A program made the position numbers and the translations under genes. Below are positions 7,491 through 9,166 of a stretch of DNA of 9,166 nt, piece after piece. Each line of letters opens with the position of its first letter. Position 1 is the first letter of the stretch. The stretch comes from an uncultured Ruminococcus sp. GTDB taxonomy: Bacteria > Bacillota > Clostridia > Oscillospirales > Ruminococcaceae. The notes below the pieces were generated by a model. That model searched no databases. It had not been told where the DNA came from and worked only from the letters and a program-made list of their open reading frames with translations. The stretch spans positions 1 through 9,166 of the forward strand of contig CACZQG010000128.1 in NCBI GenBank assembly GCA_902783235.1, in the 5' to 3' direction.

Positions 7491-8778
7491 TCCTGAGATC
7501 AACTATCCTCTTTGCCTTGCCCTGGAATCTTTCAAGTGATTTATGCTCCACCAGAGATACCTTGGTATCAATACCCAGAACAGTTTTCAGATCATGGTGT
7601 ATAGAACCTCTCAGCTGCTCCAGACCGGAGTAGTTCTCCAGAAGTGAACCATCAGCAAGCTCAATTTTCACTTCCAGTCTGTCTGAGAAGTTTTCACGGG
7701 TGATAACAAGCTGATAGTGAGGTGCTATCTGATCAAATCCCATAAGAACGCTTTCGATCTGTGACGGGAATACATTGACTCCTCTGATCTTGAGCATATC
7801 ATCTGTTCTGCCCTTGATCTTACTCATTCTTGCAAATGTTCTTCCGCACTTGCACGGCTCATAGTTTATCTCGGTTATATCCTTTGTTCTGTAACGCAGC
7901 ATGGGGATACCCTCCTTTGTAAGGGTGGTCACCACCAGCTCGCCCTGTGAGCCTCTGGGAAGCACCTCCTGTGTCTTGGGGTCAATGATCTCTGCCAGGA
8001 AGTGATCCTCATTTATATGCATACCGCAGCGCAGCTCACACTCACCGGAAACACCGGGACCCATAAGCTCGCTCATGCCGTAATTATCCGTAGCAAACAG
8101 ATTCAGGGACTTTTCAACCTGTGATCTCATCTCCTCGGTACAGCCCTCAGAGCCGAACAGACCCAGCTTTAAATTCAGTTTATCTATAACACCCATTTCC
8201 TTTGCTGTTTCGCCTATAAACTGTGCATAGGAGGGAGTTGCTACCAGTGCGGTAGTCTGAAAATCCTGCATGAGCATTATCTGCTTTTCCGTATTTCCGC
8301 TGGAGGTAGGCACTACAGCAGCTCCGATCTTTTCAAGACCGTAGTGAAGACCCAATGCTCCGGTAAAAAGTCCGTATCCAAAAGCTATCTGAACTATATC
8401 CTCATCAGTCGCACCTGCTGCCATAACTATACGGGCAACGCAGTCGCTCCAGTTATCCAGATCATTTTTGGTGTAGCCCACAACAGTAGGCTTGCCTGTA
8501 GTACCGCTGGAAGCGTGTATACGGACTATCTTTTTAAGAGGGGTGCCGAAAAGCCCGAAGGGATAATTATCCCTGATATCCTCTTTAGTCGTATATGGGA
8601 TATATTTTATATCCTCCAGTGACTTTATTTTTTCAGCAGTCACACCTGCCTTTTCAAGTCTGTCGTGATAGAATTTTACATTTTTGTCACAATAATCCAC
8701 CAGCCATTTAAGACGTTCCAATTGAAGCTCTTCGATTTTCTGTCTTGGCATGGTTTCAATATCCTTCTGAAACATCAT
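7480..8778 (-). CDS. paaK: Phenylacetate-CoA ligase, copy 2 (aryl-acid:CoA ligase)
   Basis: This is the first gene of the leftward operon and a second full-length PaaK (432 residues from ATG 8778). It has the complete set of adenylating motifs: SSGTTGKPTVV from 90, YGMSE at 233 to 237, RYRTKD at 295 to 300, [12 protein letters not shown] at 322 to 333, and the C-terminal lysine K421 in FQGKAK. Unlike copy 1 it keeps the usual Pro after GTTGK. C247, H254, C309 and C311 match copy 1. By eye the two copies are closely related over their whole length yet clearly diverged, so they are old paralogues and not a recent duplication. An in-frame ATG at 8832 would add 18 residues unlike the family and lies in the AT-rich promoter region; GGAAAGGA (8798-8791) is 12 nt before ATG 8778. 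It probably activates phenylacetate or a related aryl acid. Confidence 0.92.
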   Translation of the reverse strand: MMFQKDIETMPRQKIEELQLERLKWLVDYCDKNVKFYHDRLEKAGVTAEKIKSLEDIKYIPYTTKEDIRDNYPFGLFGTPLKKIVRIHASSGTTGKPTVVGYTKNDLDNWSDCVARIVMAAGATDEDIVQIAFGYGLFTGALGLHYGLEKIGAAVVPTSSGNTEKQIMLMQDFQTTALVATPSYAQFIGETAKEMGVIDKLNLKLGLFGSEGCTEEMRSQVEKSLNLFATDNYGMSELMGPGVSGECELRCGMHINEDHFLAEIIDPKTQEVLPRGSQGELVVTTLTKEGIPMLRYRTKDITEINYEPCKCGRTFARMSKIKGRTDDMLKIRGVNVFPSQIESVLMGFDQIAPHYQLVITRENFSDRLEVKIELADGSLLENYSGLEQLRGSIHHDLKTVLGIDTKVSLVEHKSLERFQGKAKRIVDLRNEK

Positions 8779-8838
8779 TGCAGATCGAGATCCTTTCCAA
8801 AATTTTATTATGTAAATAATATCATTATCCAAATATAT

Positions 8839-8877
8839 ATTATATCATTTTTCTTGCAAAAAGTACATAGTTTTTGC
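8839..8877 (-). promoter_or_regulatory. Likely promoter and operator of the paaK-ior operon
   Basis: On the minus strand a perfect -10 box TATAAT lies at 8844-8839. The position expected for a -35 box with 17-nt spacing (8867-8862, TGTACT) matches the consensus poorly. That position is covered by a perfect inverted repeat, GCAAAAA (8856-8862) and TTTTTGC (8871-8877), with 8 nt between the arms. A poor -35 under a palindrome fits an activator- or repressor-controlled promoter. A second possibility is TTGCAA (8859-8854) with TATATT after a 16-nt spacer. Motifs are seen; regulation is inferred. Confidence 0.5.
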
Positions 8878-8972
8878 TGTCCATTTTTGAGATTTGTTTA
8901 CATCAACGAAAACAAAGATGAAAATTTGTCTATTTTGCTATTGAATATTTTGCATAATTTCAACGAAAAAGG

Positions 8973-9001
8973 TTGAAAAAAAGATACAAAAGTGATATAA
9001 T
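8973..9001 (+). promoter_or_regulatory. Strong sigma-A promoter of the right-edge gene
   Basis: TTGAAA (8973-8978), a 17-nt spacer and a perfect TATAAT (8996-9001) form a near-consensus promoter. TG one base before the -10 box (8993-8994) makes it an extended -10 element. Transcription should start near 9008, giving a leader of about 113 nt before the gene at 9121. Confidence 0.85.
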
Positions 9002-9008
9002 AATATTA

Positions 9009-9091
9009 GGGTAAATACCTTCATAACAATTACTTAATATAGTTTTATCAGTGAAATATTACCCTTTAAGAGAGCATAGTGCCATGCTCTC
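9009..9091 (+). other. Structured 5' leader with perfect hairpin
   Basis: GAGAGCAT (9070-9077) and ATGCTCTC (9084-9091) form a perfect 8-bp stem with the 6-nt loop AGTGCC. Upstream, GGGTAA (9009-9014) can pair with TTACCC (9059-9064), enclosing the first part of the leader. There is no run of T after the hairpin, so it is not a terminator. It could stabilise the mRNA 5' end or be part of a regulatory leader; I do not recognise any riboswitch class. Confidence 0.5.
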
Positions 9092-9120
9092 ACAATTCCA
9101 CCAATAAAGGGGGCTTTACT

Positions 9121-9166
9121 ATGAAAATCATCAAAACAAGCGATCTGAAAAAAGCAGTTGATACCG
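9121..9166 (+). CDS. N terminus of an unidentified gene, cut by the window edge
   Basis: Only 15 complete codons are present, reading MKIIKTSDLKKAVDT. The ATG is preceded by AAAGGGGG (9106-9113) at a spacing of 7 nt and by a strong promoter and long leader, so this is a real start. The fragment is too short to assign a family. The opening faintly resembles N termini of enzymes such as histidinol dehydrogenase, but that is not evidence enough for a call. It is transcribed away from the paaK operon. Confidence 0.7.
   Translation, partial: MKIIKTSDLKKAVDT

Larger units (their letters stand above)
8779..9120. other. AT-rich divergent intergenic region
   Basis: These 342 bases separate the leftward paaK operon from a rightward gene and contain no convincing coding sequence. 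They hold the two divergent promoters, the GCAAAAA/TTTTTGC inverted repeat, a 10-bp direct repeat TCAACGAAAA (8903-8912 and 8960-8969, 57 bp apart), a short repeat TATTTTGC (8931-8938 and 8946-8953), and a structured leader from about 9008 onward. The direct repeats lie between the two promoters and upstream of the rightward -35. Confidence 0.7.

Noticed and set aside
8779..8832. Longer N terminus for paaK copy 2 starting at ATG 8832
   Set aside because: The extra 18 residues do not resemble PaaK N termini, lie within the AT-rich promoter region, and have no ribosome site; ATG 8778 follows GGAAAGGA.
9070..9091. Hairpin before the right-edge gene as a transcription terminator or attenuator
   Set aside because: No T run follows the stem, and no alternative antiterminator pairing with it is apparent.

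Overview
The window looks like chromosome from an anaerobic Clostridia-type Firmicute, most likely a Ruminococcus-like gut or rumen bacterium. The reasons are strong AGGAGG-type ribosome sites, moderate GC with very AT-rich promoters, ferredoxin-dependent 2-oxoacid metabolism, and protein styles common in that group: a MATE exporter with an M-x-x-GPLLK N terminus, and a small coiled-coil/zinc-ribbon protein. The genus is an inference; no rRNA or other marker gene is present.

Layout. On the + strand from the left edge: a complete MATE-family multidrug/metabolite exporter (TTG start), then a short intergenic region with a strong sigma-A promoter bracketed by an 11-bp inverted repeat, then a stand-alone HPt phosphotransfer protein that ends in a rho-independent terminator. 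A second terminator faces it and closes a long leftward operon occupying about 2.0 to 8.8 kb. In transcription order that operon is paaK (copy 2), a HAD-IIB phosphatase, iorA, iorB, paaK (copy 1), a double-ACT-domain protein and a zinc-ribbon protein. Gene spacings are tight (overlap, 4, 19, 11, 93 and 21 nt), so co-transcription is likely. At the right edge a divergent + strand promoter drives a gene of which only 15 codons are present, after a leader of about 110 nt with a perfect hairpin.

How the genes work together. PaaK activates an aryl acid (phenylacetate, or related 4-hydroxyphenylacetate or indoleacetate) to its CoA thioester with ATP. IorAB interconverts aryl-acetyl-CoA + CO2 + reduced ferredoxin with arylpyruvate + CoA. 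Run reductively, this makes aromatic amino acid precursors from scavenged aryl acids, as described for rumen bacteria and methanogens; run oxidatively, it ferments aromatic amino acids. The double-ACT protein is a plausible amino-acid or ligand sensor for the pathway. The roles of the embedded HAD phosphatase and the trailing zinc-ribbon protein are not known.

I found no mobile element, CRISPR array, tRNA or rRNA. The least conventional points are the orphan HPt gene with its symmetric operator-like sites, the phosphatase embedded between paaK and iorA, and the two diverged PaaK paralogues flanking one IOR.
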